Under the pieces are notes generated by a model. The model did no database searches. It saw only the letters and a program-made list of their open reading frames with translations, and was not told the origin of the DNA. Shown one piece after another: positions 20,562 through 30,865 of a stretch of DNA of 64,000 nt; within the stretch, counting starts at the first letter, position 1, and every line of letters begins with the position of its first letter. The translations under genes and the position numbers were made by a program. Location of the stretch: the NCBI GenBank assembly GCA_017311185.1, contig JAESUZ010001731.1:122403-186402 (forward strand). The letters run 5' to 3'. Origin of the DNA: Proteles cristata cristata (Eukaryota; Chordata; Mammalia; Carnivora; Hyaenidae).

Positions 20562-21682
20562 TCTTTAAATTTGTGAAATCTCCATGCCCTTCAGATGGGA
20601 GTCCATAGAAAAGACTGTGTAAACGTCCTAACACGGTTTATTTACACTACATGGATTCAGAGATCCTGCTGATCGGATTGCGTCTGCAGAAAACGAAAAG
20701 AGTGAGAGCAAGAGCGCAAGGGCCGCCTAATGCTTGCTGCCTGAAACCCTAACCCTAACCCGCAGGACATCGTTCTCACTCCCGGATCAATAAAAAGGCG
20801 TCTCTGCCCTGGCATCTGACCTGCAGAGGCAATATTTTGCAATACTTTGACTTTTGAAGCGTCACGTGAGAGCACGAAAGGCAAAGCCAGTGCAGATACA
20901 GGCTTCTGGCTTTTTTTTAATTGAGAGAAGTGGAGGTTTTTAAAGGTCAAGATTTCTCCTGTGTGTGCATTGGGTGGGGGGGGATCATTAAATCTCGCAA
21001 GAATGGGTCTAATCTGACAGCCTTAAATCTGGCTTCCCTGGATTAGGAAAAAGAAGAAAACCAGGTCCCAGCCCCTCAGGGGGCCTTAGCCAGTCTGTCG
21101 CTGAGGGCCTTCTTTCCCCTTCGGTCTGCAAGAGGCAACACCTTGCTTCTAGAAGTTCACCGGGTGAGGGGATGGAGTCTCAGGGGAAGGTGCTTAACTT
21201 GGTGAGGAAGGGGGGGCGGGCTAGGTTTACCCCCAGCATGCTGAGTCCTCACCTGTGGCTAAGATTTCTAGCAAGAATTCTTTTCTAGCTAGCATTTATG
21301 GTCCATTCTCCATTCGTATGTGGCTTACCCACTTAGTGGATTTTCTGCAATTACGGTTTAACCAACTACTATCTACGCAAGCTGTAATATCCGTGGATGG
21401 TTAGGAAAGACTGATTTTATTAGTTTTATCATTGGTATTATTACTTTTAGGAAAGATCAGCTTTAATGCTAGCCAGAGAAGAAGCTGGGTCAGGAAGCAA
21501 ATCCGTGTCAGTTCCCTCCTACTCAAATAAAACGTGCTCTGAAAACCCCAGAATTTTGTTTTTTAACTAGACATGCTTTGCTATGAATAACTGGGGTGGG
21601 GGGAGGGGGATCCACAGAAAATCCATCCCAGAATTCCCAGACCGCCCTGATGGCTCTTTCCCCTGAACTCTTGTACCTTTTG
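20562..21682. other. Single-copy noncoding sequence
   Basis: No gene or clear transposon. CCCTAACCCTAACCC at 20747-20761 is a 2.5-unit telomere-like motif. 21290-21420 is AT-rich with motif blocks (CTGCAATTACGGTTTAACC) that could be conserved. Confidence 0.4.
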
Positions 21683-21755
21683 CGGTCAGGGCTCTGAAGC
21701 CAGAGTTGGGTTCAAATCCTGCCTAGGTTTCTGAGGTGTGATAGCCATATTGAGA
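21683..21755 (+). mobile_element. MIR 5' fragment
   Basis: GGGCTCTGAAGCCAGAGTTG followed by GGTTCAAATCCTGCC is the tRNA-like 5' part of MIR. Confidence 0.62.
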
Positions 21756-22024
21756 TTTCGTGGGAAAACGTTCTTAGGAGGTCCGCGCTGAAGTATTTAG
21801 AGGTGAAGTGTAATGGTGACTCAGTTTATGCCCGAGTAGGTCGGGAAAACAAAGGGGTGGGGACGTGTGTGTGGAGAGAGAGTGAGAGAGAATGAGAAAG
21901 GAAATGTAGGACGGTGTTGACAGTTGACGGCTGTAGATGAGCCAACACGGGTCCTCTTAGACTATTCTTTCAACTTCCCTGTGGTTTGGAGGGTGTTTTC
22001 AAAATTAAAAGTTGGGGCTGAAAT

Positions 22025-22420
22025 CTTAGTTCTGCCCGCTTTGATCAGCTGTGTTAGCAGCAAATTTTTTACTCCTTAGAAATCTGAGTTCCCCCTGCTC
22101 TAACACGGAGATATTGGGGCACCTGGGTGGCTCAGACAGTTGAGCGTGTGACTTGATATCGGCTCAGGTCATGATGCCAGGGTTGTGGATCAAGCTCGTC
22201 GTTAGGCTCCGCGCTGAACATGCAGCCTACTTGGGATTCTCTCTCCCTCTTCCCCTCTCAGCCCCTACTCCCCACTAAAATACGTACATACATACATAAA
22301 ATGGAGATAATAGAACCTACCCCATAAGGTTGTTTATAGGGGTTAAATTGAGATAATAAATGTCATGCCCTTAACATGGTACGTGTCCCTTACGGAGGCC
22401 TCAATAACGGGTAGGAATTG
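22025..22420 (+). mobile_element. MIR split by a SINEC
   Basis: Weak 5' half before 22115 and a clear 3' half after 22300 (ATGGAGATAATAGAACCTAC, CCATAAGGTTG, GGTTAAATTGAGATAATA). Interruption by the SINE explains the gap. Confidence 0.72.
22116..22302 (+). mobile_element. SINEC, older form
   Basis: B box damaged (GTTGTGGATCAAGCTC). CGCTGAACATGCAGCC replaces the usual centre. Tail is a (CATA)-type run. TSD GGAGATATT (22108) and GGAGATAAT (22303). Confidence 0.92.
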
Positions 22421-23229
22421 CTATTTTCATGCCATTGTCATTCAACATGGGATTATATACTGTCTCTATTTGGTCTCTGGGTGTTTCACATGCAGAAACC
22501 CAATATCCTTAACTTCGATTTTAAGCCCCCAAAGGGCAAAACACATTCCTTACCCTTTTTCTAGTATCTACCATAGTAGCTGGCATGGCACTCTGTAAAC
22601 CAAAGTGAGTAAACTGAGTACCCTTGTTGAGTTGACTTTGACGTTACTGTTCTGTGAAATCTGTGGTCATAGCATTGCCTTGAAAATGCTCACATGCCCC
22701 AGGGCCGGCCGTCATTGATGACAGACCAGTAGAAGAGAACGTCAGCATTGCACGCCAGGTGCTGGGTAAGAAGGCCGACTCCCCAGGACAGTTCTCAGGG
22801 AATAGGCTCCGGAAGGTCTTCAGGTTGAAGGTAGAGACCTTCATGCACAGCCAGGCTTTTGGAAAGAGCGTCCACCTTCTGTAAGTTCCAGGAGGGCATA
22901 ATTCCGGTACTTGGGCTTGCACGATGAGGAGGACTTCTACTAAGGCACATTCTTAGGACGCCAGGCCAGTAAAGCAGATTTCCAGGGGTAGCAGGGCGCA
23001 AATGCTCCCTCCCAGTAAAGGGGGGAGCACAAACACTGCGGGTGACCCCCCCACCCCCCACCCCCCACCCCGGTTCTTGAAGAAATGCCTCCATTGCTTT
23101 TGGAGGGAATCTGGTCTCCCTGGCTCTGACTATTGCTTCCAGTGAGCCTAAAACATGTAGGATAAGTTCAGCTGAAGCCTTCAGGACCGACTGCAAAACC
23201 CTGCCAGCACTTCTAAACATCTGGCTCTT
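22421..23229. other. Single-copy noncoding sequence
   Basis: No repeat recognised. A 181-codon minus frame starting at 23340 begins in an L1 insertion and shows no domain; I do not think it is a gene. Confidence 0.42.
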
Positions 23230-23244
23230 GAAAACTCTCTGTAA

Positions 23245-23436
23245 GGCAAACCATGAGAGACTCTTGAGTACTGAGAACATGGGTGTGGGGGGGGGAGGGG
23301 GGAGATGGGCATGGACGAGGGCACTTGTGGGGATGAGCACCGGGTGTTATGTGGAAAGCAACTTGACAATAAACTATTTGTAAAAAAAAAAAAAAAAAGA
23401 AAGAAAGAAAGAAGGAAGGAAAGAAAAAAAGAAAAA
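23245..23436 (+). mobile_element. 5'-truncated L1 insertion
   Basis: About 150 bases of L1 3' UTR (GGCAAACCATGAGAGACTCT, GGGATGAGCACCGGGTGTTA, TTGACAATAAACTA) with an A tail and GAAA/GGAA run. TSD GAAAACTCTCTGTAA (23230-23244) and GAAAACCCTCTGTAA (23437-23451), one mismatch. Confidence 0.93.
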
Positions 23437-23599
23437 GAAAACCCTCTGTAATCACTAGAGCCTGAAATGGAGAATGGTGAGACTCCCTGACTTCTGAGCA
23501 GATGCATATCATTCCAGAAGGTTCCTCCCAGTCCCTGTCTCTCCCCCCTTTCCTTTTGGCTCTTGTTTCCCTGCTTCCTCTTTCTTTCTTTCTTTCTTT

Positions 23600-23787
23600 T
23601 TTTAAATTTTTAAATGTTTATTTCTTTTTGAGAGAAAGAGAGAGAGTGTGAGTGGGGCAGGGGCAGAGAGAGAGGGAGACAGAATCCGCAGCAGGCTCCA
23701 GGCTCCGCGCTGTGAGCACAGAACCCAGTGCGGGGCTCAAACACGTGAACCCAAATCGGATGCTTAACCCACTGAGCCATCCAGGCG
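23600..23787 (-). mobile_element. SINEC, type A, reverse orientation, shortened
   Basis: The head is cut short (GAGCCATCCAGGCG) and the segment complementary to GGCTCAGGTCATGATC is deleted (ACACGTGAACCCAAATCGG). A (CTTT)n run precedes it at about 23580-23600. Confidence 0.9.
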
Positions 23788-24925
23788 AAGTCTGGGACGA
23801 TAAGCTAGAGAGCTGGGTTTTGCCTCTATGGAGCCATTCATCCGGGCATCTCAGCCTGTCTTCCCAATATCTGTCTCGTGCAGAATGTTTAGAATGTAGT
23901 TTGATTGCTCTCAGGCTATATATCCAATAACACAGACTTGGCTCCAGGTGTGGGCCTGACTGAACAGACAAGAAAAGAGTTTGTAAACAGACATCGTGGG
24001 ATGTTTCTAAACGACCCCCCCCCCAGCCATCCGCCTGCCTGCCGGATTGGCCGGTTTTCAGATTTTCCCTTTCTCAAGTGCAAACTGGTGCCCAGAGGGG
24101 TCAATGATGTTGGGAGTAAAGGTGCAAGGATGTGGAAGGTCCTTACCAGCTTCTTTCTGGATGCATTCACTTCCTTTCCCCGGGTTATGTGAAAACTCCA
24201 AAATGGTCCCCTCTGCTCACCCCCTCTCCCTGGCCCTCAGGGGTACTGAGGAAGGAGATCTCTTTTCCCCTCACCTCCAGCCATGGCCAACCCGATGATC
24301 TCCAACCTGCAAATCACCAAGAAAGAGAAAGCGCACACATTTATGACTCACCCCTCACTTAGCCCAGAGCCTGGAGGTGTGAGGCAGCTGAGGCCCCACA
24401 GCTGTCACCTCCGTGGTGGAGACCCTGCCAAGCATCGCTTCCCCTACAGGGCAGCACCATCCAAAGCTCACACGCCCCCATCCACCCAGCTTTCAGCCTG
24501 GGGACCAAAGACCCAGCCAGGAACTCCACCCTACTGGAGGAGGGAGGCTTGCTTGGCACGGTAAATGGGGTTTTTATCACCCGGCCGGGGGTGGGGGGGA
24601 GCACAGAGCCGTTCTGGCTTCCTTGCCCAGGCAGCTGAGAGGGAAGAAGCGACCCCCCCCCCTGGGTCTGGAATCGGTGATTCACATCGGCCTACCCAAA
24701 CAGCCTCCTGCTGTCTTTTTATTTCCTTCATTACTTAAGATCCTGAAGGAAGAGTTCCTAACCCTTCCTCCCCGGCCTGAGTTGAACGAGTGGTCAGTGG
24801 GACAAGTTAAGGGCACGTCACCTGGGCAGCTGGCCTCTAAGAACTCCCCCAAAAGAAAGAAAAAAAATGGTTTAAAAAAAAAAAAAACCTCTCACGGCAC
24901 ACAAAGGTATAAAATAACGAAACAT
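23788..24925. other. Long single-copy noncoding stretch
   Basis: 1.1 kb without recognised repeats. Frames of up to 188 codons (24413-24979) end in poly(A)-derived lysines and a SINE, so they are spurious. C-runs at 24016 and 24652 may be sequencing-difficult. Confidence 0.42.
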
Positions 24926-24993
24926 GGGGCGCCTGGGTGGCTCAGTCGGTTAAGCATCCGACTTTCGCTCAGGTCGTGACCTCACGGTTCGTG
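24926..24993 (+). mobile_element. 3'-truncated SINEC head
   Basis: Perfect head (GGGGCGCCTGGGTGGCTCAG) and GGTTCGTG, then it stops abruptly inside the B box and joins L1M sequence. Loss of the 3' end is not explained by normal retrotransposition and implies a later deletion. Confidence 0.9.
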
Positions 24994-25640
24994 TGGTACA
25001 TCCGGACGATGGGATGTTACTCCACACAAAAAAGAGATGAGCTAGCAAGACATGAAGAGAATGGAAGGTCCTTGAATTCATATTACGAAGTGAAAGAAGT
25101 TGCTGTGGTCTGAATGTTTGCGTCCCCCTAAAATCCGTACGTTGAAAACCTAAGTGCTCAAGGTGACGGTATTAAGAGGTAGGGCATTGCGGAGGAGATT
25201 AAGTCATGAGCGCAGAGCCCTGGTGAATGGGATTGTAAAAGAGACCCCAGAGCTAGCCCATTCCTTCCGCCATGTGATGACCCACGGGGCGGTCCACCGT
25301 CTGCAACCCAGAACCCAGAAGAGGGCCTTCAGCTGACTGTACTGGCACCCTGATCTTGGGGTTCCACCCTCCAGAACCCTAAGAAACATCTGTTGTTGGC
25401 CAATCACTCATTGTATGGCATTTTGTTCCATTGGCCCAGGAAAACGACGGCAGAAGCCAGTCCAAAAAGGCTACATATAGTGTGTAATTCCAACTACGTG
25501 ACCTTCTGGAAAAGGCAAAAGCGTGCAGACAGTAAGACAGATCAGTGGTTGTAGGGGCAGGGAGTAGAAGGGAAATCTCTGTATCTTCCTCTTAATTTTG
25601 CTGGGAGCCTGAAACTGCTCTTAAAAAAATGAAGTCTTTA
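24994..25640 (+). mobile_element. Old L1 (L1M) 3' end, split by an LTR
   Basis: TGGTACATCCGGACGATGGG, GAAGTGAAAGAAG and, beyond the LTR, GAAGCCAGTCC, AGATCAGTGGTTGTAGGGGC follow the standard order of an L1 3' region. Highly diverged. Confidence 0.8.
25101..25452 (+). mobile_element. MaLR-type solo LTR (ERVL-MaLR)
   Basis: Begins TG and ends CA. Segments TGCTGTGGTCTGAATG, TTAAGAGGTAGGGC, TTAAGTCATGAGC, CCTGATCTTGGGG and CCTCCAGAACCCTAAG follow the MST/MLT-type LTR order. A 5-base TSD, GAAGT (25096-25100) and GAAGC (25453-25457), is the size expected for ERVL-group integration. No internal viral genes remain. Confidence 0.82.
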
Positions 25641-26092
25641 CAAAAGTTAATTAATTTAAACAGGGAAAGAAGTCACGGAGGGGAGGCATGACGTGGGAGA
25701 ATGAAAACAACTGATTTGCTGCAAAGGCGTTCTGGTAGAGGGCCCCAACTGAAAAGTGTCTTCGAGGCTCCTTCATGCCCACCCCACTTAATTTTGGGGT
25801 GCTCACTCCTGAGTGCCCTCCTCCAATCCCCAGCCAAGTCTCATTAGGCTGAGAAGAGCTCCAGGAATCCAGATACTACCCCCACTCCGCAGCCCGAACA
25901 CCACATTTTATCTGAAATCTCTTCTCCCATACACAGGAAACTGCTCTGTGATGCAGGCACGACAGGCACGAGCGGTCAGTCAAAGTCAATCAAATAATGC
26001 AAACTCTGTCAGGGCTGGTGTTAAAAATCTCCGGCATCCCGGTGCCTTAAGCCAGTGAGAAATGACATATATGTTTAAGAAACGTAGGAAAT
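25641..26092. other. Single-copy noncoding sequence
   Basis: Nothing recognised. The 81-codon frame at 25813 is featureless. Confidence 0.42.
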
Positions 26093-26103
26093 ATTTTCAT
26101 TCC

Positions 26104-26313
26104 TTTTTTTTTTTTAAGTTCATTTATTTATTTGAGAGAGAGCACGCATGGGGGAGGGGCAGAGAGAGGGGGAGAGAGAGAGAATCTCAAGCGGGCTCTG
26201 CACTGTCAGCACAGAGCCGGATGTGGGGCTCGAACCCACGAACTGCAAGATCATGACCTGAGCCGAAGTCAGGCGTTGGATGCTTAACCAGACTGAGCCA
26301 CCCAGGCACCCCT
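26104..26313 (-). mobile_element. SINEC, type A, reverse orientation
   Basis: Full antisense element. TSD ATTTTCATTC (26093-26102) and GTTTTCATTC (26314-26323). Confidence 0.96.
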
Positions 26314-26323
26314 GTTTTCATTC

Positions 26324-27014
26324 TCTCTAATTCTGACAGCGGACATTGTGACCACTACAATAGATTTTTCAGTGAGGGCGATGTTTTCACTTTCTTATTT
26401 TGAGAGGGTGAATCTGTAAACGGACAACCGCCAGACGAAAGTTGAAGACAGAGCTCTGACCCATGCCTCTACAGCAACCAGTAGGGGAGGAAGCTACAAT
26501 CTCTCGGGAATCGCCCCAGATTCCCTGTGTTTGCCACTATCCCGGCCCCTCCGAATTCAGGAATAGCCAGAGGAGGCCCAGTAGGCTTCGCCAACCAATC
26601 ACATGGGACACCTTGCTTCGAGTTAGCCCACCTCCGGCTTCCCTGTGCCTACGGCCTCCAATCAGGCCATACCCAAAGCCTTCCCTTCTTTCACTGTAAA
26701 GCTTTCCCACTCCCCTGCCTGTTTCTGAGTCTCTGCCAAAGCCAGAGGATGGTGGCTGACCGTGCTGTGTAGAAAGCTCGGAATCAATAGCCTCTTTTGG
26801 CTCTCATTGGGGTAGTCCTTGTTTGTTTCCACAATGCCCTGGCACAGAGCTGGCTGCCTACTTTGCCGTGCTCCCTGCCATCCGTCAGGAGGGCCCAGAA
26901 TGTCTATACTGACACACCTGCACCGCCCCCAGCCACCCTGTGATACCGCACTGTCGTGGCCAAGTTGGTCTCCCTCCCAGGGGGGCCTTTGGGCATCCTG
27001 GTAGCTTGGTGCAG
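26324..27014. other. Single-copy noncoding sequence
   Basis: No repeat recognised. A 130-codon minus frame (26662-27054) overlaps a MIR at its start and looks random. Confidence 0.42.
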
Positions 27015-27180
27015 TGATAAAAAATATTGATATTGGAACCAGATACGATAGCAATTATTAGCTATACGACCTCAGGCATGTTACTTACCCTCCCTGGGCC
27101 TCAGTTTCCACATCTCTGAGGTGGAGGCAATAATGCCCTCTGGATCTCTTTCATAGAGTCGTCGCATCTCCGGAGGGAGA
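27015..27180 (+). mobile_element. MIR
   Basis: AGCTATACGACCTCAGGCAT, TTACTTACCCTCCCTGGGCC and TCAGTTTCCACATCTCTGAG give the central MIR order. Confidence 0.8.
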
Positions 27181-27489
27181 CAACGTTGACTTAGAGAGGG
27201 ATCTAAATGCCTGGGTCCCCGACCCTCAGAACAGCGGTCCTAGCCAAGCGCCCACTGCTGACCACGGGGCTAGAAAGCAAACCCTTAATGACCTGCAAAG
27301 ATTCCGTATGGGAATCATGCATCAGTCAGGCTCTGGCCCAGGTCTTGGAGAGGTTAACACATCTGGCTTTTCATGTCCACTTGGCCTACTGGCTGGGGAA
27401 GGGATCGGCTCCTTCGATGAGTGTACGGAAGATGCATTGCAGAATGAAGGAAAAGATCCAAAGGTTTTTGTTTGTTTGTTGTTCGTTTG

Positions 27490-27640
27490 TTTGACTTGCC
27501 CACCAACTGAGGCTTTAGACAAGCCATTAAAGGTCCCTGGGTCTCCGTTTTCACATCCGTAAAACAGTAACAATACCCCCCCACCCCTCCTGGCTGGCCA
27601 GATCACTATGAAGATCTGAGGAAATAATGTGTGTGTGTGA
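27490..27640 (+). mobile_element. MIR fragment
   Basis: CAAGCCATTAAAGGTCCCTG, GGTCTCCGTTTTCACATCCG and TAAAACAGTAACAATACC, then GATCTGAGGAAATAATG. Interrupted by a C run. Confidence 0.7.
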
Positions 27641-27655
27641 CAATGTTTAATTTTC

Positions 27656-27873
27656 TTTTTTTTTTAATGTTTTATTTATTTCTAGGAGAGAGAGAGAGAG
27701 ACAGCGTGAGCAGGAGAGGGTCAGAGAGAGAGGGAGTCACAGACTGAAACAGGCTCCAGGCTCTGAGAGCTGGCAGTCAGCACAGAGCTCGACGCGGCTC
27801 GAACCCACGAACCGCGAGATCATGACCCAAGCGACAGTCGGACGCTTAACCGACTAAGCCACCCAGGCGTCCC
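27656..27873 (-). mobile_element. SINEC, type B, reverse orientation
   Basis: Antisense copies of the B markers: TAGGAGAGAG, GAGGGTCAGAG, GAGTCACAGACTGAAACAGG and GCTGGCAGTCAGCAC. A duplicated GA (CTCTGAGAGCTGG) is private to this copy. Flanks AATTTTCT and TATTTTCT are a weak TSD. Confidence 0.95.
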
Positions 27874-28224
27874 TATTTTCTAAGTGTTACGTAGATGTAA
27901 GTATTTTCAGGGGACAAACATTTACAATGGGGTCCTGACAGAGGGAGACCAAATGAGAAGGGGCTTGTCTTCTTGTGTCCTTCATGTCTTGTGGCGAGGC
28001 TCCAAAGCTCACTGTCCACACCAAGGGCTCTGTCCCTTGAAAATGCCTCTCCCTGAATCCTCATGATCCTCGTGTGACAACAAGTGGCTTATCCACGTCA
28101 GTGAAGCCTCACTGTTCTCTGAATATGTCCAGAAATGAAAACCATCTCTTGTCTCTTTATGCACTTCACAGTTTTCAGGCCTGCCTCATAGCATGGCCCG
28201 TCCCAAGAGCAGAGTAAGAGAGGC
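27874..28224. other. Single-copy noncoding sequence
   Basis: No feature recognised. Confidence 0.42.
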
Positions 28225-28485
28225 GACCCGGTGCGATGGGGGAGTGCACGGGTTGTATGAGCAGGCTACTTGGTAGCATCAGAGCTCTGGCACCTGCTGG
28301 CTGTGTAGCCTCAGGCAAGTCACATAGTCTTCTAACCCAGTTTCCTCATTTGTAAGATAAGGATGCAAATAAAATAACACCTACTTCACGGTATTGCTGG
28401 GAAGATTAATTAAGTTAATATGTGTAAACACTTAGACAGGTGCCCGGTGCTTACTAAGTGCTTGATAAATGTTTGTTATTGTTAC
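28225..28485 (+). mobile_element. MIR, full length
   Basis: All segments are present in order: tRNA-like 5' end (GCATCAGAGCTCTGGCACC), GTGTAGCCTCAGGCAAGTCA, CCAGTTTCCTCATTTGTAAG, GAAGATTAATTAAGTTAATA and the 3' end GTGCTTGATAAATGTTTG. Best preserved MIR of the window. Confidence 0.92.
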
Positions 28486-28689
28486 CACTGCACAGAGCGG
28501 GGTGTGTTATCCCCATTTTAGCCAGTGCTTGAACTAAGACCATTACTGGGATTCATGTTCCGAAAACAGTCATTCTATAAAAATGAGTGCACCCATAGAA
28601 TGGAAGAACATGTTTGTGAACCTTAATTATATTCAGGATATATAAAAAAGTCCTACAACTCATCAACAAAAACCAAACAACCCAAATTT

Positions 28690-28895
28690 TTTTCAGTTTA
28701 TTTATTTGCTTTGGGAGAGAGAGAGAGAGAGAATGGAGGAGGAGCAGAGAGAGAAGGAGAGAAAGAATTCCAACCAGGATCCACACTGTCAGCACAGAGG
28801 CAATGCGGGGCTCGAACTCATGAAACTGTGAGATCACGACCTGAGCCGAAACCGAGAGTTGGATGCTTCACCAACTGAGCCCCCCAGGTGCCCCA
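28690..28895 (-). mobile_element. SINEC, type A, reverse, inside L1
   Basis: TSD made of L1 sequence: AAACAACCCAAATTTTT before and AAACGACTCAATTTTT after (one base length difference). The head is slightly damaged (GAGCCCCCCAGG). Confidence 0.94.
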
Positions 28896-29033
28896 AAACG
28901 ACTCAATTTTTAAGATGGGCAAAGGACCTAAATAAATATTTCTTCAAAGAAGATATACAAATGGACACCATGCACACAAAAAGATGCTCAGCATCACTAA
29001 TCAGTAGGAAAATGTACATCAGAACAGCAGTAA

Positions 29034-29288
29034 GGGGCGCCTGGGTCCCTCAGTGGTTAAGCATCTCACTCTGGATTTCTGCTCTGGTCATGATCTCATA
29101 GTTCACGGGACTGAGCCCTGCATCAGGCTCTGCGCTGATGGTGCAGAGCCTGCTTGGGATTCTCTCTCTCCCTATTTCTCTCTCTCTCTGCTCCTCTTCC
29201 ATTCTTTCCCACTCTCTCTCCGTCTCCCCACCCCCACTCAAGCTCACTCACTCTCTCTCAAAATAAATAAATAAACATTTCAAAAAAC
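29034..29288 (+). mobile_element. SINEC, older form, inside L1
   Basis: Body GATGGTGCAGAGCCTGC is the older form. The CT section is expanded and includes CCCACCCCCACTCAAGC. It lies between two adjacent ORF2 motifs of the host L1. Confidence 0.94.
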
Positions 29289-29545
29289 AATTAAATACCA
29301 CCTCACACCCATTAGGATGGTTACTGTTAAAAAAAAAAAAAAAGAAAGAAAGCAATAAATGTTGGTAAGGATGTGGAGAAATTGGAACCCTTGTGCACCA
29401 TGGGTAAGAATGGAAACTGGACCACTATGGAATACAGTATGGAGATTCCTCAAAAAAATAAAATAAAATAAAAATAGACCCACCATATGATCCAGCAATC
29501 CCACTTCTGGATATATACCCAAAAGAATTGAAAGCAGGGACTCGA

Positions 29546-29765
29546 GGGGCATCTGGGTGGCTCAATTGGTTGAGAATCTGACTTTGGCTCATGTCATGAT
29601 CTCACGGTTCATGGGTTCGAGCCCTGCGTCGGGCTCTGTGCTGACAGCTCGGAGCCTGAAGCCTGCTTCCGATTCCGTGTCTCCCTCTCTCTACCCCTCC
29701 CCTGCTCACACTCTGTCTTTTTCTGTCTCTCAAAAATAAATAAATGTGAAAAAATTTTTAAAAAT
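29546..29765 (+). mobile_element. SINEC, type A
   Basis: Well preserved (GTTCATGGGTTCGAGCCC, GACAGCTCGGAGCCTG). Inserted at the break between L1 ORF2 sequence and an L1 terminal piece. Confidence 0.96.
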
Positions 29766-29769
29766 AAAA

Positions 29770-29835
29770 AATAAATGGTTAAGGTGGAAGATTTTATGTT
29801 ATGTGTATTTAACCACAGTTTTTTTAAATACAAAA
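29770..29835 (+). mobile_element. L1M terminal fragment
   Basis: GGTTAAGGTGGAAGATTTTA and TGTTATGTGTATTTAACCAC are the last bases of older L1M elements. It may belong to the L1 upstream, after an internal deletion. Confidence 0.75.
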
Positions 29836-30127
29836 AATTAAATGAGTGCAGTGGCTGGAAGGGAGACAGATACCTAGGCCAGGTTATAAATGCCAACCGG
29901 GAAAGTGCTCTTAAAGGAACAGCGCCAGACCCACAATTCCTAGAAATCCAAAGATTTCTGCTCCATTTCAGGACTTTTCCCCTGGGAACCCAAGACAGTA
30001 GGAAATGAGATTTCTTTACATATTAATATACCCACGTATGTTCAGAGTAAGAAAACAACCCTTTGCTTTCCTAAGTACGAAACTTCCCCTGACATTTTCA
30101 AAAAGAACATGACCAAGAACTTCCTGT

Positions 30128-30297
30128 GGCTCTTAGTACAAAGATCAAATCCCTCAGCAAGATCTTCAAGGCTCTGCACTGTTTGGCCTTGGAGGCCTGC
30201 TAACTGCAGCTTCAGCTCCCACTGTGCTTCCCCCTGATCCTCTCTCTGCTCCACCAGACTGGCCTTGTTGAGGACCCACCACAGGACCTTTGCATAT
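30128..30297 (+). mobile_element. L2 ORF2-terminal fragment
   Basis: AGATCTTCAAGGCTCTGCAC, GGCCTTGGAGGCCTGC, CCAGACTGGCCTTGTTG and GGACCTTTGCAT follow the L2 reverse-transcriptase ORF 3' end in sense orientation. Confidence 0.72.
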
Positions 30298-30605
30298 ACA
30301 GACGGGTCTCGGACTTATGATGGTCCAACTTATGATGTTTTGACTTTCTGATGGTGTGAAAGTGATACACACTCAGTACAAACCGTATTTCAAATTTTGG
30401 ATTTTGATCTTTTCCTGGGCTAGTCATACGTGGTATGACACCCTGTCGTGGAGCTGAGCAGGGCAGGGCGCCACAGCTCCCAATCACCCATACGATCACG
30501 ACGGTCAACAACCGATGCACTGATACCCATTCTGTACCTACACAACCATTCTGTTTTTCACTTTCAGTACAATATTCCATATATTACGTCAGATAGCCAA
30601 CACTT
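30298..30605 (+). mobile_element. Tigger-like (TcMar) nonautonomous DNA transposon
   Basis: ACAGACGGGTCTCGGACTTA, GTGAAAGTGATACACACTC, TTTGATCTTTTCCTGGGCTA, CACCCATACGATCACGACGG and CAGTACAATATTCCATATAT resemble the MER44/Tigger7 group as I remember it. The 3' inverted end is missing. Confidence 0.6.
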
Positions 30606-30615
30606 TAAAAGCAGA

Positions 30616-30835
30616 TGGGGCGCCTGGGGGGCTCAGTCGGTTAAGCATCCGACTTCAGCTCAGGTCACGATCTCACGGTTCGTGAGTTTGAGCCCCGCAT
30701 CGGGCTCTGTGCTGACAGCTGGGAGCCTGGAGACTGCTTTGGATTCTGTGTCTCCCTCTCTCTGCCTCTCCCCTGCTCGTGCTGTCTCTCTCTCTCTCTC
30801 AAGAAATGAATAAACATTAAGAAAAAAAATTTTTT
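30616..30835 (+). mobile_element. SINEC, type A
   Basis: GGGGCGCCTGGGGGGCTCAG head, B box intact in type but altered (GTGAGTTTGAGCCCC). A short possible TSD AAAAGCAG lies at 30607 and 30858, with extra tail between. Confidence 0.95.
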
Positions 30836-30865
30836 GTAAAAAACAAAGAATCCCAAATAAAAGCA

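Larger units (their letters stand above)
28595..29545 (+). mobile_element. L1 ORF2 3' region with two nested SINEs
   Basis: Codes, in broken frames, the ORF2 tail: AAGTCCTACAACTCATCAAC, GATGGGCAAAGGACC, CAAAGAAGATATACAAATGG, ATCACTAATCAG, TACCACCTCACACCCATTAG, GATCCAGCAATCCCACTTCT. SINEs at 28690-28894 and 29034-29288 interrupt it. Dead copy. Confidence 0.92.

Noticed and set aside
20177..20608. Long Arg/Glu/Lys-rich frame
   Set aside because: It is the translation of the homopurine tract and all frames stay open there.
20747..20761. Telomere-like CCCTAACCCTAACCC
   Set aside because: Only 2.5 units in ordinary single-copy sequence; too short to suggest an ancient telomere fusion.
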